The position numbers and the translations under genes were made by a program. A DNA stretch of 12,324 bases from a bacterium (lineage in GTDB: Bacteria; Actinomycetota; Acidimicrobiia; UBA5794; ZC4RG35): the NCBI GenBank assembly GCA_028819835.1, contig JAPPKR010000098.1, positions 1 to 12,324 on the forward strand. The letters are read 5' to 3'. The notes under the pieces are model-generated. The model did no database searches. It was not told the origin of the DNA and saw only the letters and a program-made list of their open reading frames with translations. Positions 7,270 to 12,324 of this stretch are shown here, one piece after another (within the stretch, counting starts at the first letter, position 1; every line of letters begins with the position of its first letter).

Positions 7270-8289
7270 TCACAGTGTCTTGGCCTGGGTTCCCAGGTTG
7301 GAGAGGAGCACGAGCCCTGCTCCGATGAGGAGAGCCGAGGGATTGGCGATGGAGACGTCGACGAAGGTCCAGATCCAGAGCATCTGGAGAATGGGAGAGA
7401 AGAACATGATCCGCTGGACGCTCAAGCTGGTGGTGACGTAGAAGGAGAACCGGTGGCTGGACGCTCCAACCGCGTTGAACGCTCCCGTCAGGGCCAGGAA
7501 CCCCAGGGTGGACCAGAAGAGGTCGAAACTGTTCTCGGTCGGAGGAAAGAACAGGACGCTCCCGCCCAGGGTCAGGGGGAGAGCCAGAAACCGCCCAACC
7601 ACCCCTGAGAAAGAGGAGTGCCACACGAGGTCGTTGGGGTCGGCGCTTGGCCACGCGATGAGGCGGCCGAGGGAGATGGTCCCCCAGAAACTGCCGACCG
7701 CGGTGGCGGTTGCGGCGAAGGCCACCACTATGCCCAGCCAGTTGAGGGTTCCGACCTTGCCGGTCTCCGACCAGATGACCAGCGCGGCGCCCAGGAAGGA
7801 AAGACCCATCAGCGTCCAGTACTTCCCGTTCATGACATGAGGGGAGGCCTGCCGCCCCGATGACATCTTCCTGCCGAGCCGGGCCGCCATCCACACCAGG
7901 CCGATCAGGAACAGCTGGAAGATGATGGTCACCACCAGCGGGTCGATGAGAGTCGCCGCCCAAACCCAGAATGTCAGGTCGAGAGCGAAGGAGATCACCA
8001 TCCAGAACGCTGGGGTGCGCAGCAGTTCTATCGGATTCCGGACCCGGACCGGCTCGCCGCTATCCCCCCAGTAATAGAGCAGTCGGCGGAGTTTCTTCCT
8101 CCAGTTCCTCTTCGAGGCGGGAACCAGCAGGAGCACGGGGACCAACCCCGCCGCCTGGAAGGCGAATAGCCAGGAGCGCCACACGAAGGGGTCGTCGCTG
8201 ACATGGGTGAATATGTAGAACAGCGGTAGCCAGGAACTGGTGGCCGCCGCCCCCACCGCCCACATTGTCCCCTTGGTGATCGGGTTCAC
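7270..8289 (-). CDS. DMT/EamA-type permease, paralogue 3
   Basis: This copy has 339 residues and ten predicted helices, colinear with the other three without gaps over most of its length. It retains DDPFVWRSW, the YWGDSGEPVR loop, TPAFWM, AATLIDPLV, IWSETGKV (Lys replaces the Glu of the other copies) and YVTTSLSVQR. Over the last 47 aligned residues from SLSVQR to NLG it differs from paralogue 1 at ten positions by my count, so the copies are old enough to have diverged but remain constrained. GTG 8289 is preceded by AGGA-N11. A 190-base leader separates it from paralogue 4 and contains the AGGTTAGC box also found before paralogues 1 and 4. It is probably the first gene of a unit with paralogue 2. 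Confidence 0.8.
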   Translation of the reverse strand: MNPITKGTMWAVGAAATSSWLPLFYIFTHVSDDPFVWRSWLFAFQAAGLVPVLLLVPASKRNWRKKLRRLLYYWGDSGEPVRVRNPIELLRTPAFWMVISFALDLTFWVWAATLIDPLVVTIIFQLFLIGLVWMAARLGRKMSSGRQASPHVMNGKYWTLMGLSFLGAALVIWSETGKVGTLNWLGIVVAFAATATAVGSFWGTISLGRLIAWPSADPNDLVWHSSFSGVVGRFLALPLTLGGSVLFFPPTENSFDLFWSTLGFLALTGAFNAVGASSHRFSFYVTTSLSVQRIMFFSPILQMLWIWTFVDVSIANPSALLIGAGLVLLSNLGTQAKTL

Positions 8290-8390
8290 CGGTCGAACGG
8301 TCCTCTTCTCTGCTCTGGCCTGCTAGGGGTTGGTGACTGGATGACCCCGGTGGGCAGTCGCCGGCGAGGCTTCGTCCTTCATGAAGGTTA
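8290..8390 (-). promoter_or_regulatory. Conserved leader of permease 3 with a 12-bp palindrome
   Basis: The leader holds AGGA-N11 next to the GTG and the distal box AGGTTAGC (plus 8385-8392), 96 bases upstream of the start. Overlapping the box is a perfect 12-bp palindrome, CCTTCATGAAGG (8376-8387). The block TGGGCA-N2-CGCC (from 8351) matches the leader of permease 1. A regulator site is likely; its protein is unknown. Confidence 0.45.
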
Positions 8391-8479
8391 GCTCTCAGGT
8401 ACCGCCCGGTAGGGGAACGGGACAGCGGGTTACGGACCCTTTCGCCATCAGATCAGAGGGATGTTGACGCTGACGGGAT

Positions 8480-9499
8480 TCAAGCGGACTTGGTCTGGTA
8501 ACCCAGGTTGGAGAGGAGCACGATGGCGGTGCCGATCAGGAGGACCTGGGGCTTGGCGATGGAGACGTCGGCAAAAATCCAGAGCCACAACATCTGAAGG
8601 GGCGGGGAGAAGAACATGATCCGCTGGACGCTCAACCTGGATGTCACATACAGCGAGTAGCGGTGGCTGACCGCCCCGGCCATGTTGAACACTCCTATCA
8701 GGCTCAGAAAACCGAGGGTGGTCCAGGTGAGGTCGAAGCGGTCGTCGGTGGAGGGAAAGAAGAGGACGCTTCCCAGAAGCGTCAGGGGGAGGGCGAAGAA
8801 CCGTCCCACCACGGCCGAGAGAGAAGCGGCCCAAACCAGGTCGTTCGGGTCGTCGTCGGGCCATGTCATGAGACGCCCGGTGGAGACGGTCCCCCAGAAA
8901 CTTCCGATTCCGAAAGCGGTGGCGGCGAGGGCCAAGGCTATGCCCAGCCAATTCAGAGTCCTGACCTCCCCGGTCTCCGACCAGACGACCAGGGCGGCGC
9001 CGAGGAAGGAAGACGCCATGAGGGCCCAGTGCTTTCCGGCTATGACATGCGGCGCGGTTCGGCGTCCGGCGGAGATCTTCCTGCCCAGCCTGGCTGCCAT
9101 CCACACCATCCCGATCGGGAACAACTGAAAAACGAGGGTCGCCACTAGCGGGTCGATCAGGGTAGCTGCCCAAACCCAGAAGGTCAGATCCACCGCGAAG
9201 CCGATGACCATCCAGAAGGCGGGTGTTTTCAGCAATTCCAGCGGACTCCGGACCCGGACCGGCTCACCGCCGTCTCCCCAGTAGAACAGGAACCCACGTA
9301 TCTTCGCTCTCCAGTCCTTGTCCTTGGCCGGCATCACGACCAAGGCCAGCCCCAACACCCCCGACTGGAAGAGGATGAGCCAGGAGCGCCACACGAAGGG
9401 ATCGTTGCCGGTATGGGTATAAATAAAGAACAGGGGCAACCAGGAGAGGGAGACAGCTGCGCAGACGGCCCATAGGGTGCCCTTGGCAGTTGGGTTCAC
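8480..9499 (-). CDS. DMT/EamA-type permease, paralogue 4 (first of the array)
   Basis: This copy has 339 residues and the same ten-helix DMT architecture. It is the promoter-proximal member of the minus-strand block and is divergent from the VOC gene at 9743. Motifs are NDPFVWRSW (Asn replaces the first Asp of the others), YWGDGGEPVR, TPAFWM, AATLIDPLV, IWSETGEV replaced by VWSETGEV, and YVTSRLSVQR (an added Arg). SIAKP replaces SIANP near the C terminus. The Asn for Asp, the added Arg and the Lys for Asn all sit in otherwise invariant motifs, so this copy may differ in specificity. GTG 9499 has AGGA-N11 upstream. A short reading frame from ATG 9532 also ends in the GTGA overlap at this start. 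Confidence 0.8.
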   Translation of the reverse strand: MNPTAKGTLWAVCAAVSLSWLPLFFIYTHTGNDPFVWRSWLILFQSGVLGLALVVMPAKDKDWRAKIRGFLFYWGDGGEPVRVRSPLELLKTPAFWMVIGFAVDLTFWVWAATLIDPLVATLVFQLFPIGMVWMAARLGRKISAGRRTAPHVIAGKHWALMASSFLGAALVVWSETGEVRTLNWLGIALALAATAFGIGSFWGTVSTGRLMTWPDDDPNDLVWAASLSAVVGRFFALPLTLLGSVLFFPSTDDRFDLTWTTLGFLSLIGVFNMAGAVSHRYSLYVTSRLSVQRIMFFSPPLQMLWLWIFADVSIAKPQVLLIGTAIVLLSNLGYQTKSA

Positions 9500-9607
9500 C
9501 GGTCGGGGGATCCTGTTCTACGGCCCGGCATGCTCGAGGTCGGCGATGCGTGATCACGAAGATCAAGTGCCGGTGAGGATCGGTCCATTGTCGGAGGTTA
9601 ACTTCCG
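9500..9607 (-). promoter_or_regulatory. Conserved leader of permease 4
   Basis: AGGA-N11 precedes GTG 9499. The distal box AGGTTAAC (9595-9602) is 96 bases upstream and forms the centre of a 16-bp near-palindrome, CGGAGGTTAACTTCCG (9592-9607), with one mismatched pair. A second perfect palindrome, CGTGATCACG, lies at 9549-9558. The matching distances of the box before permeases 1, 3 and 4 (89, 96, 96) suggest a common regulator or promoter element. Confidence 0.45.
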
Positions 9608-9623
9608 AGGCCAGTGCGGGGGA

Positions 9624-9660
9624 GTGAATAGCCCTTCCGGGGCCGAGAAGGGCCGTTCAC
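9624..9660. repeat. 37-base long inverted repeat in the divergent spacer
   Basis: Arms GTGAA-TA-GCCCTTC (9624-9637) and GAAGGGC-CG-TTCAC (9647-9660) are reverse complements except for a central 2x2 mismatch, giving 12 paired positions. The inner CGG/CCG can add three more pairs. It lies in the 243-base spacer between permease 4 and the VOC gene. Neither strand shows a U-tract after it, so a simple intrinsic terminator is unlikely. It may be an operator or a structured leader of the VOC transcript, whose start codon is 82 bases downstream. Confidence 0.6.
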
Positions 9661-9742
9661 TAGGATGCCAAGGGTGATGGTGGTGGAGGTTCCCACCCCC
9701 GCCAGACAGGTGTTAAGCAGTGCCCATTTTGGGAGGTAGGTG

Positions 9743-10246
9743 ATGAGTTTCAAGTCCGTTGACCACATCGGGATATCAGTTGCGGATCTGGAGGTCTCGG
9801 TCCCGTGGTGGAGCTACTTTCTCGAGTCTGATCCCTTCATGCAGGGAACCTGGGTGGCTGCGGAGATCGACGACTATGTGGGTGACATCGTGGGTTATCC
9901 CGATTGCGACATGTCGGGAGCGTTCTGGGCGCTACCCGGCGGCACCGTGCTGGAGATGCTTCAGTATCACAACCCACCGCCGGGAAAGGTTGACATGGCG
10001 ACCTACAACGCCGGGAACACCCACATATGCCTGGAGACCCACGACATTCACCGCGACTACCAGCGGATGCGGGGACGAGCCGAGTTCCGCTCTGCCGAGC
10101 CGGTTCGCTGCGCTTGGGGAAGGTATGAAGGGGCCCTCACCTGTTACCTACGGGACCCCGATGGCATCTCCATCGAGTTGATCGAGTTCGGGCAGGTGGG
10201 AAGGCCGTTCCAGGTCGAAAGCCCCTTCGCCGACCCTTACGGATAG
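9743..10246 (+). CDS. VOC-family (glyoxalase/epimerase-fold) metalloenzyme
   Basis: The protein is 167 residues from ATG 9743, chosen over the adjacent GTG 9740 because GGAGG at 9732-9736 is then six bases away. It has the two-module betaalphabetabetabeta plan of the vicinal oxygen chelate superfamily. The four expected metal ligands are in place: H8 (VDHIGISV), E71 (TVLEMLQY), H94 (NTHICLET) and E145 (ISIELIEF). Members include methylmalonyl-CoA epimerase, glyoxalase I and ring-cleaving dioxygenases, and sequence alone does not separate these here. The single-domain length suits an epimerase, isomerase or lyase rather than a typical two-domain extradiol dioxygenase. It is transcribed away from the permeases and may be co-regulated with them through the shared spacer. 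A hairpin follows directly after its stop. Confidence 0.8.
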   Translation: MSFKSVDHIGISVADLEVSVPWWSYFLESDPFMQGTWVAAEIDDYVGDIVGYPDCDMSGAFWALPGGTVLEMLQYHNPPPGKVDMATYNAGNTHICLETHDIHRDYQRMRGRAEFRSAEPVRCAWGRYEGALTCYLRDPDGISIELIEFGQVGRPFQVESPFADPYG

Positions 10247-10293
10247 GGCGGCCACACCAACCTCCCTTCGGGTTGCGGATCTGGCGGGCCGCC
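10247..10293 (+). terminator. Hairpin directly after the VOC gene
   Basis: GGCGGCC (10247-10253) pairs perfectly with GGCCGCC (10287-10293), and inside it CAACC (10258-10262) pairs with GGTTG (10271-10275) around an 8-base loop. It begins at the base after the VOC stop codon. No T-run follows, so it would be a U-less hairpin of the kind proposed in high-GC Gram-positives. Its right arm ends where toxin homology on the other strand begins. Confidence 0.35.
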
Positions 10294-10330
10294 ACAGCAG
10301 GGTGTGGGTGTCCAAGAGCAGGTGCCTCAG
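10292..10330 (-). pseudogene. N-terminal relic of a VapC-type PIN-domain toxin
   Basis: Read from 10330 on the minus strand, 13 codons give LRHLLLDTHTLLW. This is the characteristic first strand of PIN-domain VapC toxins of the type paired with Phd antitoxins, including the first catalytic aspartate. The reading begins CTG, overlapping the antitoxin stop as CTGA where an intact operon would usually have ATGA, so the start codon is also lost. After the Trp the frame runs on as unrelated residues through the end of the VOC gene on the opposite strand and stops near 10150. The remaining acidic residues of a roughly 125-residue PIN domain are absent. The match is short but falls exactly where the toxin should start. 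Confidence 0.65.
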
Positions 10331-10563
10331 CTACTCTCCCAGGCGTCCAGCACTGCCTCGGGCAGCGGCAGGAGAATCTCGGGGCCAACGTGCTCCCCGG
10401 TCAGTAGTCCGGGTCGGCGGGTCGTGGGAGACGGCGGTATGGGTCCCAACAGGGCGTAGGGCTTGCCGGCCTTTGCCAGGATGATCTGTTCTCCGGCATG
10501 GGCGCGGTCCATCAACCTGGACAAGTGGGTCTTCGCCTGGTGCACATCCACCGTCACGGTCAC
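10327..10563 (-). CDS. Phd/YefM-family antitoxin, apparently orphan
   Basis: This 78-residue protein begins MTVTVDVHQAKTHLSRLMDR, the usual DNA-binding N-terminal start of Phd/YefM antitoxins, followed by GEQIILAKAGKPYALLGP (residues 24-41). The disordered C-terminal part ends in LPLPEAVLDAWESS (65-78), typical of antitoxins that cap VapC-type toxins. In an intact system it represses its own promoter and neutralises the toxin. Start GTG 10563 is fixed by a perfect AAGGAGG six bases upstream. Its stop overlaps the remnant of the toxin, which is truncated to 13 codons, so no active partner lies next to it. Being intact without its toxin, it may serve as anti-addiction or cross-neutralise another locus. 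Confidence 0.85.
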   Translation of the reverse strand: MTVTVDVHQAKTHLSRLMDRAHAGEQIILAKAGKPYALLGPIPPSPTTRRPGLLTGEHVGPEILLPLPEAVLDAWESS

Positions 10564-10569
10564 CTCGAG

Positions 10570-10576
10570 CCTCCTT
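10570..10576 (-). promoter_or_regulatory. Strong Shine-Dalgarno site of the antitoxin gene
   Basis: The minus strand reads AAGGAGG followed by six bases and GTG 10563. It decides the start codon, and is much stronger than the sites of neighbouring genes. Confidence 0.7.
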
Positions 10577-10588
10577 TCGATCCCCCGG

Positions 10589-10618
10589 AATATAGAACCA
10601 AGCCGGCGAATTGGTCCA
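10589..10618 (-). promoter_or_regulatory. Candidate promoter of the antitoxin gene
   Basis: On the minus strand TGGACC (10618-10613) and TATATT (10594-10589) are 18 bases apart, close to the TTGACA/TATAAT consensus for this GC content. The -10 ends about 25 bases before GTG 10563, leaving room for the ribosome binding site. Autoregulation by the antitoxin would act here. Confidence 0.4.
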
Positions 10619-10632
10619 GGAGAATGTCTTCT

Positions 10633-10668
10633 GGCCCCGGCGTTCCCCTTCCCTGGGGCGATCCGGCC
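10633..10668 (-). terminator. Possible hairpin downstream of the P450 gene
   Basis: Nested short complementary arms, GGCC (10633-10636) with GGCC (10665-10668) and CCCC (10645-10648) with GGGG (10655-10658), lie just past the P450 stop. There is no T-run on the minus strand and the pairing is interrupted, so this is a weak terminator candidate in a GC-rich spacer. Confidence 0.2.
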
Positions 10669-10671
10669 GCT

Positions 10672-11898
10672 TTAAGCGGGGATCAGGTTGACCCTCACTT
10701 CGGCGGGGGAGCGGAGGGAGTAGCCGGTCAGGGGGGGAGGACCGTTCACCCACTCGGCCCATCGGACCCGGTCCATGAAGCGGTTGATCACCACCTCCAT
10801 CTCCATCAGGGCCAGGAGCGACCCGGTGCAGTGGTGCTTTCCCGCACCGAACGGCAGGATGTCGGCGCGAGGTGTGAACTGACGGAAGGCGCTGTCGGCG
10901 AACCTGTGCAGTTGGAACTCGTCGGGAGACTCGAACCAGGTCTCGTCCCGGTTGGCCGACGCCAGAAGCACCATGATCTTGTCGCCTGCCCCGATGCCGA
11001 CTCCGGCCAACTCCGTATCGAGCTTGGCTTTTCTCACCAGGGCGTGGGCGGGAGCGAGAAAACGGAGGATCTCGGCGCAGGCCAGGGTCACCAGATCCCG
11101 GTCCTCTCTGATCTCCTCCCACAGGTCCCGGTCCGAGAAAAGCACCCACATCAGGTTGGACAAACCCCGTGAAGTGGTCTCCACTCCCGCGGCCAGCAGC
11201 AGCGAGCAGGTGGAGGCGATCAGTTCCGTGGAAAGGGGTTCTCCGTCGATCTCTGCTTGGCACAGTTCGGAGAGAAGGTCATGGGTCGGGCGGCGGCGTT
11301 TCTCGGCGATGATCGGCGCCAGGTACTCACCCAGCGCCTCCCGGGCTTCGACGCCCTGGCGGGTGATCTCCGGATCGTTTCTGATGTTGGTGACGCTGGC
11401 TTTGCCGATCGCGTCGTACCACCCGCGGAAACGCGCAACGTCGGGGATGCCCATCATGGTGGCAGTCACATCCATCGGAAGCGACGTGTTGAGGCCCTGG
11501 TGGAGTTCAGCCGGGCGGTCCCAGGGCAATTGGTCCAGAAGCCGGGCGGTGATCTGTTCGGTCATCTCCCGCAGCTCCCCGGCCAGTTTGCCACGGTGGC
11601 GGATCCAGCGACTCAAGAGGCCGGAGTGGCGCCGGTGCTCCCGCCCTTCCATGTGCAGGATGACCCTGCCATGGATGGCAGAAGAGCCCGGACCGCCCAT
11701 CAGGGGAGCGAATCGGCTTTCGTCCTCCAGCACCTCGGCCACTTCCGAGCGCCGGGAAGCCACCCATCCCTCGATTCTGGGGCTCCAGAAAACCGGAGCA
11801 TGGCGTCGGGCCCGAGCGTAGAACGGAAAAGGATCGGCCTCGTCCACGACCACCTTTGCGAACTCGGCTAGAAGGTCTGGTGAGGTGTTATTTTTCAT
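10672..11898 (-). CDS. Cytochrome P450 monooxygenase
   Basis: The product has 408 residues from ATG 11898, the usual size of a soluble bacterial P450. The frame stays open another 249 bases, but that stretch is Ala/Ser-rich antisense of the lipoprotein gene, so the start at 11898 is preferred although no Shine-Dalgarno site is seen. The I-helix has AGVETTS (residues 237-243), with Glu-Thr for oxygen activation. The ExxR pair is E276/R279 (EILR). The heme loop is FGAGKHHCTG, with the thiolate ligand C357. The protein should hydroxylate or demethylate a small organic molecule with electrons from a ferredoxin and reductase, which are not in this window. Substrate is unknown. It is divergent from a TRAP solute receptor and shares a 139-base spacer with a GntR-type dyad, hinting that it acts on the imported compound. 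Confidence 0.92.
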   Translation of the reverse strand: MKNNTSPDLLAEFAKVVVDEADPFPFYARARRHAPVFWSPRIEGWVASRRSEVAEVLEDESRFAPLMGGPGSSAIHGRVILHMEGREHRRHSGLLSRWIRHRGKLAGELREMTEQITARLLDQLPWDRPAELHQGLNTSLPMDVTATMMGIPDVARFRGWYDAIGKASVTNIRNDPEITRQGVEAREALGEYLAPIIAEKRRRPTHDLLSELCQAEIDGEPLSTELIASTCSLLLAAGVETTSRGLSNLMWVLFSDRDLWEEIREDRDLVTLACAEILRFLAPAHALVRKAKLDTELAGVGIGAGDKIMVLLASANRDETWFESPDEFQLHRFADSAFRQFTPRADILPFGAGKHHCTGSLLALMEMEVVINRFMDRVRWAEWVNGPPPLTGYSLRSPAEVRVNLIPA

Positions 11899-11950
11899 TG
11901 ATGGAAATGCGGGGTATCCGGGCGTCTGCGGCCGAGGGCCTGGTTGGTTC

Positions 11951-11966
11951 TGTATTATGGTATACA
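11951..11966. promoter_or_regulatory. Putative GntR-family operator in the P450/TRAP spacer
   Basis: TGTAT (11951-11955) and ATACA (11962-11966) are inverted around six bases. Overlapping this is TGGTATACAA (11958-11967) centred on the perfect palindrome GTATAC. This resembles the TTGGTATACCAA-type sites bound by FCD/UxuR-like GntR regulators, which often control TRAP transporter and organic-acid genes. On the minus strand the same bases include CATAAT, a good -10 for the P450 gene, so binding would block it. No regulator gene lies in the window. Confidence 0.4.
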
Positions 11967-11971
11967 AAGCA

Positions 11972-11994
11972 TCCCCGCCGAACAGAGCCGGGGA
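11972..11994 (+). other. Hairpin in the leader of the TRAP receptor gene
   Basis: TCCCCG (11972-11977) and CGGGGA (11989-11994) are exact complements around an 11-base loop, 43 bases before the GTG at 12038. It could be a stability or attenuation structure, or chance in GC-rich sequence. Confidence 0.25.
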
Positions 11995-12026
11995 AGCGAT
12001 ATCCCAAGACGAATCTATTCGCCAAC

Positions 12027-12031
12027 GGAGG
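12027..12031 (+). promoter_or_regulatory. Ribosome binding site of the TRAP receptor gene
   Basis: GGAGG lies six bases before GTG 12038 and fixes the start of the partial lipoprotein gene. Confidence 0.7.
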
Positions 12032-12037
12032 TAACCA

Positions 12038-12324
12038 GTGAGAAAATTCTTAGCAGTACTGGGAGTCCTGGCTCTCTTGGCCGCAGCCTGCGGAGACGGG
12101 GACGAGGAACCCACTGCCACCACTGAAGCAGCGGCGGTAGCCACCACTGCCGCGCCGACCGAGACTCCCGACGAACCCGAGGAAACTGCCGAGGAACCCG
12201 AGGAGCCGGAGCCGGCTGAGCCTGACTATCCCGAGATCACCATCAATATCGGGCATTCGGGCGCTCCGGACGGTTATGCCGACGTGGCGGCCGTCAAGTT
12301 CAAGGAGTTGGTCGAAGAAGGCTC
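12038..12324 (+). CDS. TRAP transporter solute-binding lipoprotein (DctP type), N-terminal part
   Basis: The gene starts at GTG 12038 and runs off the right edge after 95 complete codons. Residues 1-18 form a lipoprotein signal: basic VRK, a hydrophobic run, then the lipobox LAAAC with C18 as the lipidated cysteine, so the protein is anchored outside the membrane. Residues 19-64 are an acidic Thr/Ala/Pro/Glu linker. The mature domain begins with ITINIGHSGAPDGYADVAAVKFKELVEEG (shown here only to name the start; it matches the DctP layout of a first strand followed by an AAxKFxELVEE helix). This points to the DctP-type receptor of a tripartite ATP-independent periplasmic transporter, usually for carboxylates or sugar acids. 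The DctQ/DctM membrane genes would be expected just outside the window. It is divergent from the P450 gene. Confidence 0.75.
   Translation, partial: MRKFLAVLGVLALLAAACGDGDEEPTATTEAAAVATTAAPTETPDEPEETAEEPEEPEPAEPDYPEITINIGHSGAPDGYADVAAVKFKELVEEG

Larger units (their letters stand above)
5041..9607 (-). repeat. Tandem array of four paralogous permease genes with shared leaders
   Basis: Four genes of 339-342 codons lie head to tail with spacers of 146, 34 and 190 bases. Their proteins align end to end. At least three of the four also share upstream sequence to about 95 bases before the start codon, which shows that the duplicated unit included its leader. Divergence in the coding parts is substantial, so the expansion is not recent. 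Confidence 0.75.

Noticed and set aside
5041..9499. Idea that the four permease copies are one mobile or amplified repeat
   Set aside because: No flanking direct repeats, terminal inverted repeats or transposase are visible, and the copies differ by many substitutions. Old tandem duplication explains them better.
9661..9666. TAGGAT as the -10 of a VOC promoter
   Set aside because: No acceptable -35 lies 16-18 bases upstream, and such hexamers are common by chance.
11899..12147. An 83-codon N-terminal extension of the P450 reading frame
   Set aside because: It is antisense to the TRAP lipoprotein linker and signal, is low-complexity Ala/Ser-rich, and would make the P450 much longer than the family. 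ATG 11898 gives a normal 408-residue protein.

Overview
The window comes from a GC-rich bacterium, most likely an actinomycete-type lineage. An Acidimicrobiia-like origin is my guess, from the codon use, the many GTG starts and the acidic Thr/Ala/Pro/Glu-rich linker of a lipoprotein at the right edge. No rRNA, tRNA, insertion sequence, integrase or CRISPR array is visible. It reads as a catabolic and transport region, with one decayed toxin-antitoxin locus.

Layout, left to right. Positions 1-40 (-) hold the first 13 codons of a gene cut by the window edge, possibly a PTS mannitol-type permease. 163-780 (-) is a five-helix membrane protein. 882-1148 and 1150-2295 (+) are a coupled pair: a small CxxC protein with a NifU-C-like pattern and a class V aminotransferase-fold PLP enzyme. 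Facing them on the minus strand are a D-threonine aldolase/D-serine dehydratase-like PLP enzyme (2324-3427) and an acyl-CoA synthetase (3431-4948), separated by 3 bases. Upstream of these, on the same strand, lie four tandem paralogous DMT/EamA-type permeases (5041-6060, 6207-7235, 7270-8289, 8480-9499). A divergent VOC-fold metalloenzyme follows (9743-10246, +). Next is a Phd/YefM antitoxin (10327-10563, -) whose VapC partner survives as about 13 codons (10292-10330). A cytochrome P450 (10672-11898, -) is divergent from the start of a TRAP-transporter solute-binding lipoprotein (12038 to the edge, +), with a GntR-type dyad between them.

How the genes may work together (inference). The minus-strand block could import or export a small organic or amino-acid-like compound through the four permeases, and process it with the fold-type III PLP enzyme and CoA activation. 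The TRAP receptor and P450 suggest uptake and oxidation of an organic acid or similar compound. No substrate can be named from sequence alone. The most unusual feature is the four-fold permease array, in which the genes also share their upstream leaders.

The longest gene-free stretch is about 240 bases (9500-9742). It holds the leader of the fourth permease and a strong 37-base inverted repeat.
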